Part shown: piece after piece, positions 26,847 through 37,099 of the stretch
Layout of the letters: each line of letters starts with the position of its first letter
Numbering within the stretch: position 1 is the first letter of the stretch
From: Clostridium sp. D43t1_170807_H7
GTDB taxonomy: Bacteria > Bacillota > Clostridia > Clostridiales > Clostridiaceae
Assembly: GCF_015555905.1 (NCBI RefSeq)
Contig: NZ_JADNLK010000002.1
Span: 124,001-188,000, forward strand
Reading direction: 5' to 3'
Length of the DNA stretch: 64,000 bases
Position numbers and translations under genes: made by a program
Notes under the pieces: generated by a model
What the model was told of the DNA's origin: nothing
Seen by the model: only the letters and a program-made list of their open reading frames with translations
Databases searched by the model: none

Positions 26847-27455
26847 TTAATCTCCCCTATATAAATTATTATCTTTTATATATTCCAATACTTCCTTAGG
26901 CATAAAGAAATCTACTCTTTTTCCATCTATCATTCTCTCTCTAATCATAGATGAAGAAATATCCAAATTAATTACATCTAATAAAACTATATTAGATTTA
27001 TATTTATCTTGTAATTTTTTCTTTTGCTCTTCAAGAGTTTCTTTTGTGTATTCTCCTCTATTAAAAGCTACAAATGTACAATTACTTAATACTAATTCCG
27101 GATTTTTCCACTTTTCTATATCCATTAAAGAATCAGCTCCAGCAATGAAGAAAACTTCAACATCTTCTTCATTGCCTTTTAAATATTTTAAGGTTTCATA
27201 AGTGTAACTATATCCCTGCTTTTGTATTTCATAATCACTAATTTCAAAGCCTGAATAATTTTTTATAGCCATTTTAACCATATCATATCTATAATTAGAA
27301 TCTATTACTGGACTTTCTTTTTTATGTGGTGGATTTCCTGCAACCATAAATATAACTTTATCTAAATTTAAAGTTTCTTTAGCTTCATATGCAATATATA
27401 AATGTGCTAAATGTATGGGGTTAAATGTTCCACCCATCATACCATATCGTTTCAT
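26847..27455 (-). CDS. nadD: Nicotinate-nucleotide adenylyltransferase
   Basis: A 202-residue nucleotidyltransferase of NAD synthesis that joins nicotinate mononucleotide to AMP. GGTFNPIHLAHL at 8-19 is the GxFxPxHxGH signature. SSSMIRERMIDGKRVDFFMP near the C-terminus is the ISxTxxR-type ATP-binding motif. AGADSLMDIEKW is also typical of NadD. It starts 2 bases after yhbY and ends 1 base before yqeK, so it is part of the operon. Confidence 0.93.
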   Translation of the reverse strand: MKRYGMMGGTFNPIHLAHLYIAYEAKETLNLDKVIFMVAGNPPHKKESPVIDSNYRYDMVKMAIKNYSGFEISDYEIQKQGYSYTYETLKYLKGNEEDVEVFFIAGADSLMDIEKWKNPELVLSNCTFVAFNRGEYTKETLEEQKKKLQDKYKSNIVLLDVINLDISSSMIRERMIDGKRVDFFMPKEVLEYIKDNNLYRGD

Positions 27456-27457
27456 AA

Positions 27458-27763
27458 TTATTTATTTTTTCCTTGAGGTAATTCTATTTTAGGTTTCTTT
27501 TCAGATTTCTTGTATAATACAATTTTACTTCCTATAGCCTGAACTCCTTCACATCCTATAAGCTTACATATTTCATCTGAAACCTCTCTAGCTGCTAATC
27601 CGCTATTTTCTAAAACTTTTATTTTTATAAGTTCTCTAGCTTCTAGAGCTTCTTCTAATTGTCTTAAAAATGTTTCTTCAACACCATTTTTACCTATTTG
27701 GAATATTGGTGTCATTGTATTTGCAAGCCCTCTTAAATAAGCTCTTTGTTTTCCTGTTATCAT
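27458..27763 (-). CDS. yhbY: CRM-domain ribosome assembly factor YhbY
   Basis: A 101-residue CRM-domain RNA-binding protein associated with large-subunit precursors. MITGKQRAYLRGLANTM and IFQIGKNGVEETFLRQL are the first conserved blocks, and the GxxG loop is seen as GCEGVQAIGSKIVLYK. It lies 14 bases after obgE with a TAGGAGGAG site, fitting a ribosome-assembly module. Confidence 0.92.
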   Translation of the reverse strand: MITGKQRAYLRGLANTMTPIFQIGKNGVEETFLRQLEEALEARELIKIKVLENSGLAAREVSDEICKLIGCEGVQAIGSKIVLYKKSEKKPKIELPQGKNK

Positions 27764-27777
27764 GTACCTTACTCCTC

Positions 27778-29088
<1,311 letters not shown>

Positions 29089-29178
29089 TTAATGTTAAAC
29101 GTAACAATTCATCTTTATTATTCCATAACATATATATTTTATAATAGTATATATAAAAAAGATATTTATTACAAGAAT

Positions 29179-29202
29179 AAAAGCACCCTTACGGGTGCTT
29201 TT
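29179..29202 (-). terminator. Terminator after rpmA
   Basis: A perfect 10-bp GC-rich stem (29179-29188 with 29193-29202), tetraloop TTAC on the plus strand, followed by a T-rich tract in the minus direction. Confidence 0.9.
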
Positions 29203-29219
29203 ACCTATATAAAATATAA

Positions 29220-29525
29220 TTATTCAGCTATTTCTTCAACGCTTACTGGGTAAACAGAAACTCTTTTCTTGTCTCTTCCCATTCTTTCGAATTTTACGAT
29301 TCCGTCTTCCTTAGCAAATAAAGTGTCATCTCCACCCTTACCAACGTTTAGACCTGGGTGAATCTTAGTTCCTCTTTGTCTGTAAAGGATGTTTCCAGCT
29401 AAAACGAATTCTCCGTCTGCAGCCTTAGCACCTAATCTCTTAGATTCAGAATCTCTACCATTCTTTGAACTACCTACCCCTTTCTTGTGGGCAAATAATT
29501 GAAGGTTCATCATTAACATACTCAT
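29220..29525 (-). CDS. rpmA: 50S ribosomal protein L27 with cleavable N-terminal extension
   Basis: A 101-residue L27. The body ([20 protein letters not shown] onward) is standard. The N-terminal [12 protein letters not shown] is the extension found in Firmicutes lacking direct initiation at the mature residue; it is removed by the Prp protease after the NLQ(L/F)FA motif so the mature tail can reach the peptidyl-transferase centre. The prp gene lies directly upstream, its TAA overlapping this ATG by one base. Ribosome site GAGGAGGTG decides the start. Confidence 0.95.
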   Translation of the reverse strand: MSMLMMNLQLFAHKKGVGSSKNGRDSESKRLGAKAADGEFVLAGNILYRQRGTKIHPGLNVGKGGDDTLFAKEDGIVKFERMGRDKKRVSVYPVSVEEIAE

Positions 29526-29899
29526 TACACCTCCTCGAATTTTATTTTTATATATTTATTCCGTCTATTTTTACCAAAACTAGCTTCAAGGGACATCATT
29601 AAACTTTCTAAACTTTTTTCAAAGGTTAAAAGCAATACTTGCCCTCTCTCAATATCTTCTTTTTTAAGATTAGTTAAATCTAAGGATAAAAATCCATCAT
29701 TTATTTCATACCTTATTGGGAGTTTTAAAACTTCCTGCATGCCTATTACAGCACTTTGAGACAACACTGAAACACTATTACAGATCATATCATATGCATC
29801 ACCTGTAGTACTTTCAATTTCCTCTCTTGATAAAGCATGACCTTCTATCTTAAATCCGACAGATATATGTTTTTGCTTAAATATAATAACCTTAATCAT
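29525..29899 (-). CDS. prp: Ribosomal-processing cysteine protease Prp
   Basis: A 124-residue homologue of YsxB/Prp, the cysteine protease that cleaves the L27 extension. The catalytic histidine is H21 in EGHALSREE and the cysteine is C40 in [15 protein letters not shown]. The spacing between them (19 residues) is longer than the 12 of the characterised staphylococcal enzyme, because of a [13 protein letters not shown] insertion, yet flanking motifs fit. Its position between rplU and rpmA is the conserved Firmicute order. No strong ribosome site, so translation is probably coupled to rplU. Confidence 0.88.
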   Translation of the reverse strand: MIKVIIFKQKHISVGFKIEGHALSREEIESTTGDAYDMICNSVSVLSQSAVIGMQEVLKLPIRYEINDGFLSLDLTNLKKEDIERGQVLLLTFEKSLESLMMSLEASFGKNRRNKYIKIKFEEV

Positions 29900-29908
29900 A
29901 ACTTAAAA

Positions 29909-30220
29909 TTAAGCTTCGATCTTTTCGATTACTAATTTAGTGTAAGGTTGTCTGTGACCAGTCTTCTTTCTGTAGTCCTTCTTTGGCTTATACTTGAAAA
30001 CTGTGATTTTCTTAGCTTTTCCTTGAGCTGCTACCTTAGCAACAACTTTAGCTCCAGCAACTACTGGTGCACCAACTGTTAAAGTTTCTCCGTTAGAAAC
30101 AGCTAAAACCTCTGTTAATTCTACTGTTGATTCAACTTCAGCGTTTAATTTTTCAACGTATATTACGTCTCCTTCTTGAACTCTGTATTGTTTTCCTCCA
30201 GTTAATACTACTGCGTACAT
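29909..30220 (-). CDS. rplU: 50S ribosomal protein L21
   Basis: A 103-residue L21 from the ATG at 30220 ([18 protein letters not shown]), which has AGGAGGTG 5 bases upstream. An in-frame ATG 14 codons earlier lies in the leader RNA and is not the real start. [14 protein letters not shown] is the conserved C-terminus. It heads the rplU-prp-rpmA operon and is probably autoregulated through the leader. Confidence 0.95.
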   Translation of the reverse strand: MYAVVLTGGKQYRVQEGDVIYVEKLNAEVESTVELTEVLAVSNGETLTVGAPVVAGAKVVAKVAAQGKAKKITVFKYKPKKDYRKKTGHRQPYTKLVIEKIEA

Positions 30221-30305
30221 TAAAACACCTCCTCTTAAACGGTCTCGCCAATGTAGGTACAAAGATTTAACTTTGTTTTTATTAAAACCCGTTATGTGCG
30301 GTTTA
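30221..30305 (-). ncRNA. Probable L21 leader RNA
   Basis: The 5' UTR of rplU contains the stretch ACCTACATTGGCGAGACCG shortly before the ribosome site, plus a stem AAAG/CTTT preceding it. This arrangement resembles the L21 leader family of Firmicutes, which is thought to let L21 control its own operon. Recognition is from memory of the motif; a covariance search is needed for certainty. Confidence 0.65.
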
Positions 30306-30313
30306 CATATGAC

Positions 30314-30343
30314 ATTTTATCATATAAAAATACATTTTGTAAA
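30314..30343 (-). promoter_or_regulatory. Putative promoter of the rplU operon
   Basis: On the minus strand TTTACA (30338-30343) and TAAAAT (30314-30319) are 18 bp apart. The site lies just past the RNase G gene and before the L21 leader, giving a ~90-base leader. Confidence 0.55.
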
Positions 30344-30351
30344 GAAATTTA

Positions 30352-31794
30352 TTATACTTTTTCAATTGTTTTTATCTTGTACTTTTGGTAATTCTCTTTT
30401 TGATTAGAGAATATAAGAGGTTCAACCTTATACCCCTCTATATCATCAACAAAATTCAAATAAATTTCTTTATCTAATCCATCAATATTTTTCAAAAATT
30501 TAAATAAATCTCCCTTTATATCCTCTTCATAATTTTTATCTATTTCAACATAAAAATCATTTATAGAGTTCTCATTTGAACATTTTATAATTTCATTTCT
30601 AATAAGAGTCTCTATATAAGATATCCTTAAAAGGAATCCATTACTTTTACACTTTCTACAAGGCTCTTCTAAATATTCATAAATAGATTTACCTCTTCTC
30701 TTTCTACTTATTTGGATTAAATCAAGCTCTGTAAAAGGAAAAATTTTAACATTTCCCTTATCCGCTTCTAAAGCCTTTTTAAGTTCTTTAAATACTGGTA
30801 TTTTTTGTTTTTCATCTCTAATATCAATGAAATCAACAACTATTATTCCACTTAAATTCCTTAATCTAATTTGTCTTCCAACTTCTCTTGCAGCTTCTAA
30901 GTTAGTTTGCATTATAGTTTTATTAAAATCTCTGCCTTTTGTGTTTTTTCCACTATTAACATCTATTACATACATAGCCTCTGTTTTGTCTATTACAATA
31001 TATCCACCACAAGGTATATTAACCTTTTTATGTCTTAATTTAATTATTTCTTTTTCTATACCACTATAATCAAATAAAGTTCTTGTACCTTCATATAGTT
31101 TAAACTCAACATTACTCTGATTATTAATTAGATTCTTTATCATTTCTAGAAATTCTAAATTGTCTACAACAATTTTAGTTTTTCTATTATCAAGTTCCTC
31201 AAAAAATCTTGTAATTAAACTGTTTGATTTAATCTTCCCTATATTCTTAGAGTATTTAAGCTTTCTTTCCATTTCATCTTTTTTATTTAAAAGATAATTT
31301 AGCTCTTCATTTAACTCTTCATCCGTTGCATTTTCAGCATCTGTTCTAAACACAATACCAATGCCTCTAATTGGATTTATAAGAGTAGTTAATCTTCTCT
31401 TTTGCTCTACATCAGAAATTCGTTTTGATAAAGTTATTCCCTCATCTCCTACTGTTAAAACAATAAATTTACCTAGTATGGTCACTTTATTACTAACTTT
31501 AGCACCTTTGTTACCTAAAGGCTCCTTTAAGACTTCCACTAATAACTCTTGACCTTTTTTTATCCCAACTCTTTTTAACTCTTCACTATAATACATATAA
31601 GCTTCTTTTTCTAAACCTATATCTAAAAATACAGAATTAATTCCTGGAATTATGTTCTTAACTCTAGCTTTATAAACTTCTCCAATTTGTGGATTAATGG
31701 AGTCCTCTTCTACGAGGCACTCCATTAATTGATCCTGTTCTTTTACGGCAATTCTAATTAAGTTTTCTCTTTTTTCAATGAAAATTTCTCTCAT
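30352..31794 (-). CDS. rng: Ribonuclease G/E family endoribonuclease
   Basis: A 480-residue Rne/Rng enzyme. An S1 RNA-binding domain covers about 35-120 (GEVYKARVKNIIPGINSVFLDIG). The RNase H-like and 5'-sensor parts follow. YVIDVNSGKNTKG and IIVVDFIDIRDEK hold the catalytic aspartates that bind magnesium. EPCRKCKSNG is the zinc-link motif. It lacks the long scaffold region of RNase E, so it is RNase G-like. Role: rRNA maturation and mRNA decay. It follows the two radical-SAM-associated genes by 12 bases. Confidence 0.92.
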   Translation of the reverse strand: MREIFIEKRENLIRIAVKEQDQLMECLVEEDSINPQIGEVYKARVKNIIPGINSVFLDIGLEKEAYMYYSEELKRVGIKKGQELLVEVLKEPLGNKGAKVSNKVTILGKFIVLTVGDEGITLSKRISDVEQKRRLTTLINPIRGIGIVFRTDAENATDEELNEELNYLLNKKDEMERKLKYSKNIGKIKSNSLITRFFEELDNRKTKIVVDNLEFLEMIKNLINNQSNVEFKLYEGTRTLFDYSGIEKEIIKLRHKKVNIPCGGYIVIDKTEAMYVIDVNSGKNTKGRDFNKTIMQTNLEAAREVGRQIRLRNLSGIIVVDFIDIRDEKQKIPVFKELKKALEADKGNVKIFPFTELDLIQISRKRRGKSIYEYLEEPCRKCKSNGFLLRISYIETLIRNEIIKCSNENSINDFYVEIDKNYEEDIKGDLFKFLKNIDGLDKEIYLNFVDDIEGYKVEPLIFSNQKENYQKYKIKTIEKV

Positions 31795-31806
31795 ATTAAA
31801 ACTACC

Positions 31807-32514
31807 TTAAATCCCCTTATATAAAGGAACATATTTATTATTTTTTAATATATACATTTCTTCTCTCTTTATATTTACAAAAGAGTCCATATTAACTTCT
31901 GATATTTTACCTTTTAAGTATGTTACTAAAAGGTCCGCAGAAAGATTCTCTCTACTTCCAGTTGCTATTAGAGTATTTAAAACTAATTCATTGTCTTTTA
32001 CCCAATACTTAAATTCTTTAACAAAAGGCTTTATATCAGTAAGTTTTTCACCTTTTTTAGTTTTCTTAACTATTTCCCATTTACTTTCATTTAGAGTCTT
32101 CATCATTTCTTCTTCAACTTTAGAAGTTCCATTAAGTTTTACCTTAATTATATATCTAGCTCCATCTAAAAGTGCCATAGCTTGTGGTAATCTCTTAACA
32201 TTTTCTACTATTTTAACAGGGATTGCATGTAAAAATTTAATTGTCGGAGGAGCACTTTCGTTTAATTTTTCTATAACTTCTCCTACTCCAAGAGATTTTG
32301 TTAAAACTAAATCTAAATATTCACCATCAGAGTAAACTCCAACTGAAAGTGGTTGTGCTATTGATAAAGACATATGAGGATTAAACCCCTTTGAATATTC
32401 AACTGGTAATCCTGATCTTTTTATTATTCTTTGAATAGTTCTCATTAAATCTAAGTGACCAATAAATTTAATATTCTCGCCTTTAGTAAATTTAATTACG
32501 TATCGCACCTTCAA
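31807..32514 (-). CDS. Radical-SAM-associated protein (TIGR03936/DUF2344 family)
   Basis: A 235-residue protein of the family that accompanies B12-binding radical SAM enzymes in Firmicutes. It begins RYVIKFTKGENIKFIGHLDLMRTIQRIIKRSGLPV-like sequence (IKFIGHLDLMRT is the hallmark) and continues KGFNPHMSLSIAQPLSVGV. It overlaps the upstream radical SAM gene by 23 bases, starting at a TTG at 32514 with AGAAGGGAAG before it (a GTG two codons on is an alternative). Biochemical function unknown. The tight pairing and the following RNase G suggest an RNA- or translation-linked role, which is inference. Confidence 0.82.
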   Translation of the reverse strand: MKVRYVIKFTKGENIKFIGHLDLMRTIQRIIKRSGLPVEYSKGFNPHMSLSIAQPLSVGVYSDGEYLDLVLTKSLGVGEVIEKLNESAPPTIKFLHAIPVKIVENVKRLPQAMALLDGARYIIKVKLNGTSKVEEEMMKTLNESKWEIVKKTKKGEKLTDIKPFVKEFKYWVKDNELVLNTLIATGSRENLSADLLVTYLKGKISEVNMDSFVNIKREEMYILKNNKYVPLYKGI

Positions 32515-34351
32515 AACACTTCCCTTCTTTAAAGTTTACGTTTATTCCACATCCTGTACAACCTTCTAAACAATTCTTAGTAAGCTCTGCTTTTTTAGCC
32601 TTTTCATTTTCTCTTTCAAGATACTTTCTATTAACTCCAATATCTATGAAATCCCATGGAAGTATTTCTTCATAACTTCTATCTCTATATACATAGAAAT
32701 CTGGATCTAAATTACATTCAGACATAGCTTCATTCCATATATCCATATTGAAGTATTCTGACCAACCATCAAATTTAGCACCTTTTTCAAATGCTTTCAT
32801 TAAAACATCACAAGTTCTTCTATCACCTCTTGCAAATACAGCTTCCATAAATGAAGTTTCTTGCTCATGATAGTTATAAACTATGCTTCTTGATTTTATA
32901 GCACCTCTAACAGCTTTGATTCTTTCATCAACTATTTCTGGTCTTGCCATTGGAGCCCATTGGAATGGAGTAAATGGCTTTGGAACTAATATAGATGTAC
33001 TTACTGTAATCTTTAATCCTTTATTTCTAACATTCTTCGGAATTCCAAAATAAACATCAGCCATTTTTTCTGCTAATTCACCAATTCCTGCTGCATCCTC
33101 TGTTGTTTCATAAGGTAATCCTAATATGAAGTATAATTTAATAGTACTCCACCCTGATTCAAAAGCACTCTTAGCAGCTTCTAAAATTCTTTCCTCAGTT
33201 AACCCCTTATTTATTATGTCTCTCATTCTTTGAGAACCAGCTTCAGGAGCAAAAGTTAATCCAGTTTTTCTAACTTTTTGAATTTCTTTAATTAGATCTA
33301 CTGAAAAAGCATCAACTCTTATTGATGGAAGGGCTATACCTACTTTATCTCCTTCATGCTCTAAAATTAAACTAGATATTAAATTTTGAATATTAGAGTA
33401 GTCACAAATACTTAAAGAAGCTAATGACACTTCATTATATCCAGTGGCTTTAAGCGCCTTCCTAGCTTGTTCTAATAAAGTATTTGTAGTCTTTTCTCTA
33501 ACAGGTCTATAAATCATTCCTGCTTGACAGAATCTACAACCATTAGTACATCCTCTAGCTGTTTCTAATACAACTCTATCATGAACTATTTCAGTATAAG
33601 GAACTATCATTTCATCTGGGAATGCTACTGAATCAAAGTTATTAACTATTCTCTTTTTAACTTTAGCTGGAACATCTTCATATTTAGGCTTAAATTCTTT
33701 TATAGTTCCGTCATCATTGTATGTAACATCATAAAGACTTGGAACATAAATTCCACCTATCTTTGATATTTCTCTTAGGAATTCCTTTTTATTAACTTTT
33801 CCATTAGCTTTATGTCTTGCATAAACCTCTAAAACATCATTCATCATTTCTTCACCTTCACCAATTTCGAAGAAATCTACGATATCATATAAAGGCTCTG
33901 GATTATATGCACAAGGTCCTCCTGCCATAATTATTGGCTCATCTTCGCCTCTTTCACTTGATCTTATAGTTATCCCTGACATATCAAGCATATTTAATAT
34001 ATTTGTATAACTCATTTCATATTGAAGAGTAAATCCTAACATATCAAATTTATCTAATGAAGTTTTAGTTTCTAAAGAAAATAACTTTATATCATTTTCT
34101 CTCATTAATGCTTCCATATCTGGCCATGGTGTAAATACTCTTTCACAATATGTATCTTTTCTTTCATTTATAGTATGATATAAAATTCTTGTTCCTAAGT
34201 GAGACATCCCCACTTCATATACATCAGGAAAACAAAATGCAAATCTTATATTAACATCTTCTGGATTTTTTATAACTTGATTTAATTCTCCACCTACATA
34301 TCTAGATGGCTTTTCTACTTTACATAAAATATCATCAGTTATTCTATTCAT
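32492..34351 (-). CDS. B12-binding-domain radical SAM protein (TIGR03960 family)
   Basis: A ~619-residue radical SAM protein. An N-terminal B12-binding-like domain (about 30-150) is followed by the cluster motif in RGCTNGCRFCQAG (CxxxCxxC) near residue 270. GLTFAPEAGSQRMRD and the later IKLYFILGLPYET are typical of the superfamily. A cysteine-rich tail (ENCLEGCTGCGIN-like, with C-x3-C-x2-C) could hold a second cluster. I place the start at the ATG at 34351, three bases after GAGGAGGGTG. It always travels with the next gene in Firmicutes. Substrate unknown. Confidence 0.85.
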   Translation of the reverse strand: MNRITDDILCKVEKPSRYVGGELNQVIKNPEDVNIRFAFCFPDVYEVGMSHLGTRILYHTINERKDTYCERVFTPWPDMEALMRENDIKLFSLETKTSLDKFDMLGFTLQYEMSYTNILNMLDMSGITIRSSERGEDEPIIMAGGPCAYNPEPLYDIVDFFEIGEGEEMMNDVLEVYARHKANGKVNKKEFLREISKIGGIYVPSLYDVTYNDDGTIKEFKPKYEDVPAKVKKRIVNNFDSVAFPDEMIVPYTEIVHDRVVLETARGCTNGCRFCQAGMIYRPVREKTTNTLLEQARKALKATGYNEVSLASLSICDYSNIQNLISSLILEHEGDKVGIALPSIRVDAFSVDLIKEIQKVRKTGLTFAPEAGSQRMRDIINKGLTEERILEAAKSAFESGWSTIKLYFILGLPYETTEDAAGIGELAEKMADVYFGIPKNVRNKGLKITVSTSILVPKPFTPFQWAPMARPEIVDERIKAVRGAIKSRSIVYNYHEQETSFMEAVFARGDRRTCDVLMKAFEKGAKFDGWSEYFNMDIWNEAMSECNLDPDFYVYRDRSYEEILPWDFIDIGVNRKYLERENEKAKKAELTKNCLEGCTGCGINVNFKEGKCFEGAIRN

Positions 34352-34372
34352 AAGCACCCTCCTCTAATTTAG

Positions 34373-34503
34373 TGATAAGTGACAAGTGACAAGTTCTGAG
34401 TTTAGGAAAAAATTCAGCTTAAGCTGAATTTTTAAAATTATATTTTAGAAACTCCAATTGGAGTTTCATCCTTAACTTGAAACTTGCCACTTGCAACTTG
34501 TCA
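34373..34503. repeat. Nested-palindrome intergenic element
   Basis: Outer arms built of AAGTGAC-type repeats (34373-34395) pair imperfectly with 34481-34503. Inside lie two perfect palindromes: 26 bp at 34408-34433, centred on GCTTAAGC, and 20 bp at 34448-34467, centred on CCAATTGG. The inner palindrome with its A and T flanks can act as a terminator in either direction; the whole is a multi-hairpin unit of about 130 bp. Confidence 0.7.
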
Positions 34504-34553
34504 TAATTATCTTTACTATTCTAGCATACTAATCATAAAAAAGTAAACTAATT

Positions 34554-35402
34554 CTAAGCCTTGTCCCTTCTATAAAAATATTCCTCCAATGTAATATTTC
34601 CATAAAGTTTTAATGCTTCTATAAGCTCATCCTCGTGCATTATAAACAAAAGCCTTAAATCATCATCTAGGACATAAAAAGAATTAAATCTATTTTTATC
34701 TATAATTGCCATAACATTAGCTAAACCTAATTTGTAATATACTGATATACTCTTATTTTCAATATACTTATTTCTTAATAGCTTATTTCTTTTTACAAAT
34801 ATATTTCCCATTAATATATACATAGCTGACTTTTTTTCACTTTTAGTTATTAAATAAATTATTATGGCTGCAATAATTAGACTAATATTTATACCTTTAT
34901 TATATATAAATATAACTAAAGAAATAGTAATTAGTCCTATTGCTATCATATAACTAATCTTAGAAATTATATCAGTAACCTCTTTATACAATATTTTTCC
35001 CGATAATATAATTTCTAATATCCTTGAACCATCTAAAGGATATGCTGGAAGAATATTAAAAAATAATAAATTTAAATTAATATTAATTATTTTATCTACT
35101 ATGCTATTATTAATTATTAAACCAACAAAAAAAAATATGCATGCAATGGCTAGATTCATACATGGTCCCGCTAAATATATTTGAATTTTTTCCTTCTTAG
35201 ATAATTCATCAATATTTATAAACTGTGCACTTGTACCATATATATGAATTTTAAAATTATTGAATTTACAGCCATTCCTTTTAGCTACAATTATATGAGA
35301 TATTTCATGAAGAAATATGCTTATAAATGCTAAAATAATTGATTTGTTTAAACTAAGAAGTATAAAAAATAATATAATTTCAGCTAAAACACTTTTTTCC
35401 AT
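34554..35402 (-). CDS. M50-family intramembrane metalloprotease, SpoIVFB-like
   Basis: A 282-residue membrane protease. The zinc site HEISH lies near residues 29-33 (FLHEISHIIVA), and the second motif, an NPDG variant, is seen as AYPLDGSRIL near 118-127. About five hydrophobic segments surround them. A CBS-like C-terminal region (LGLANVMAIIDKNRFNSFYVLDDD) matches SpoIVFB, which cleaves pro-sigma-K during sporulation. Its neighbour upstream has the position of SpoIVFA. Alternative: a general site-2 protease. The spore-forming context favours SpoIVFB. Confidence 0.8.
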   Translation of the reverse strand: MEKSVLAEIILFFILLSLNKSIILAFISIFLHEISHIIVAKRNGCKFNNFKIHIYGTSAQFINIDELSKKEKIQIYLAGPCMNLAIACIFFFVGLIINNSIVDKIININLNLLFFNILPAYPLDGSRILEIILSGKILYKEVTDIISKISYMIAIGLITISLVIFIYNKGINISLIIAAIIIYLITKSEKKSAMYILMGNIFVKRNKLLRNKYIENKSISVYYKLGLANVMAIIDKNRFNSFYVLDDDLRLLFIMHEDELIEALKLYGNITLEEYFYRRDKA

Positions 35403-35473
35403 CTATCCATTTACAGCTCCTTTATAGACTCACATTATATTAATAACCACCTTTCTCACAGGATTTCTTACTT

Positions 35474-35866
35474 TTAAAAATCAACTTTTCCTCCATTTAA
35501 GCTTGTTTTTATGTAATTATTTATCTTATTTAATATCTCTGAAAAATCAAAGGATTCAATTTTTTCATTTTCAATACTATAGGTAGTATCATTTATTACT
35601 GCTTTTACATTTTTATAAGAATCCTGTTCACTTGGAGAATATTTTAAATAAAAAGCTGCCATAAACATAAAGATAACAACAACTAGTTGATAAATAAAAA
35701 CATTAGCCATACTTGAAAAGAACTCTTCCTTTGGTTTCTTTTTTATTCCACTTCCATATACATCTTCAAAGGAATTACTTCTATAAACTGGCGATGTCCT
35801 TTTTGCTGAATTTTTATTTTGTAATTCTTGATAGTATCTTTTATATTGGTAATTATAACTACTCAT
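35474..35866 (-). CDS. Small single-pass membrane protein in the SpoIVFA position
   Basis: A 130-residue protein with a basic, Tyr/Ser-rich cytoplasmic N-terminus (~1-60), one membrane helix (VFIYQLVVVIFMFMAAFYL), and a short ~60-residue outer part. It precedes the SpoIVFB-like gene by 71 bases. In other clostridia this slot often holds a longer protein with a LytM/M23 domain related to SpoIVFA; here no such domain follows and the gene ends with a proper stop, so it is either a shortened relative or unrelated. Strong AGGAGG site. No family recognised with certainty. Confidence 0.55.
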   Translation of the reverse strand: MSSYNYQYKRYYQELQNKNSAKRTSPVYRSNSFEDVYGSGIKKKPKEEFFSSMANVFIYQLVVVIFMFMAAFYLKYSPSEQDSYKNVKAVINDTTYSIENEKIESFDFSEILNKINNYIKTSLNGGKVDF

Positions 35867-35915
35867 TATTTCCTCCTAAAAAATTGCTTATTAGATTATA
35901 TTTTTATAATTAAAA

Positions 35916-35955
35916 AAATATGCAATATATTGCATTTGCAATATATTGCATATTT
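35916..35955 (-). terminator. Terminator after rodA
   Basis: A perfect 19-bp stem (35916-35934 with 35937-35955) with internal ATGCAATATATTGCA symmetry, followed by T7 in the minus direction. It ends the rodA transcript. Confidence 0.8.
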
Positions 35956-35962
35956 TACTTAT

Positions 35963-37099
35963 TTAAAAATTCAATTTTTTTCTTCTCATCCCTATATTAA
36001 GAACTAACCCTAATGAAAGAATAGTTGTTGCTAAAGAACTTCCTCCATAGCTAACTAATGGTAATGTTATTCCTGTAATAGGCATTAAACCTATAGTCAT
36101 TCCAATATTTTGCCACATTGCAAACAAGAAATATGCAATCATTCCTGTTGTCAATATAGTTCCAAATAAATCCTTTGCTGTCCGTGCTATATTAATCATT
36201 CTTGATATAAGTATCCCATATAAAATTAATAAACAAATAGCTCCAAAAGTCCCCCATTGTTGACATATTTGACTAAAAATAAAGTCTGTTTGTATTTCTG
36301 GAACATATTGAGATGCATATCCACCTGTTCCATCATTAGCTAATGTATTAAGAGTTCCAAAGAATCCCCCAGATCCAATAGCTATCAGAGACTGTCTTAA
36401 ATGATATCCCGAGCCTGATGTATCAGTTTCAGGATTCCTAAATGATGTTATTCTTCTTTTTTGATAATCTTGTATTAATCCTGAATTCCATACTAATACA
36501 ATTCCTACTACTAAAGCTCCTAGACCACCTATTATTATTCTTTTATCTAGTCCACCTATAAAGAAAACACCTAAAACCATAAAGAACAATACCATTGTCA
36601 TTCCCATATCTGGTTGAATTACTATAAGTCCTGCTGGTATTATAGCATAAAAAGTTAGTACAAAGAAATTTTTAAAATTATTTATTTCTCCATCCATGTC
36701 TTCTAGTTTTTTACCCATCATCATAACAGTTGCAATCTTTGCTAATTCAGCTGGCTGAAATGATAGTGGTCCTAATCTTATCCATCCTTGGGCACCATTA
36801 ATAGTTGAACCTATTATTAAAACTAAAACCAACAACGCAATTGATGTCCAATAAAATATTGGTGTAAATGCTTTGATTATTGAATAATCTATTGCTAATA
36901 CAAAATACAACAATAATATTGATGCTACAAAAAATACTGATTGCTTTATTGGAAATACCATTCCACCTGTAGATGCTTTTTTAGCAAGATATATATTAAC
37001 TATACCGAATATCGTTATCAATACTATAGATATGAACATCCATATATCTACTTTTTTTAGATTTTTTAAATTCAGTTTAAACTTTGATAAAGGTATCAT
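35963..37099 (-). CDS. rodA: SEDS peptidoglycan polymerase RodA
   Basis: A 378-residue polytopic membrane protein (about ten helices) of the SEDS family, which polymerises lipid II into glycan strands. LGPLSFQPAELAKIATVMMMGK, with the conserved QPAE, and GITLPLVSYGGSSL near the C-terminus are diagnostic, as is IVIQPDMGMTMVL. Its location beside minCDE and the mre/PBP2 genes favours RodA over FtsW or SpoVE; the partner transpeptidase would be the PBP2 encoded at 39360. Ribosome site CAAGGAGG. Confidence 0.87.
   Translation of the reverse strand: MIPLSKFKLNLKNLKKVDIWMFISIVLITIFGIVNIYLAKKASTGGMVFPIKQSVFFVASILLLYFVLAIDYSIIKAFTPIFYWTSIALLVLVLIIGSTINGAQGWIRLGPLSFQPAELAKIATVMMMGKKLEDMDGEINNFKNFFVLTFYAIIPAGLIVIQPDMGMTMVLFFMVLGVFFIGGLDKRIIIGGLGALVVGIVLVWNSGLIQDYQKRRITSFRNPETDTSGSGYHLRQSLIAIGSGGFFGTLNTLANDGTGGYASQYVPEIQTDFIFSQICQQWGTFGAICLLILYGILISRMINIARTAKDLFGTILTTGMIAYFLFAMWQNIGMTIGLMPITGITLPLVSYGGSSLATTILSLGLVLNIGMRRKKLNF

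Noticed and set aside
30221..30262. Longer rplU start giving 14 extra residues
   Set aside because: The extra codons lie in the leader motif, and the AGGAGGTG site points clearly to the ATG at 30220.
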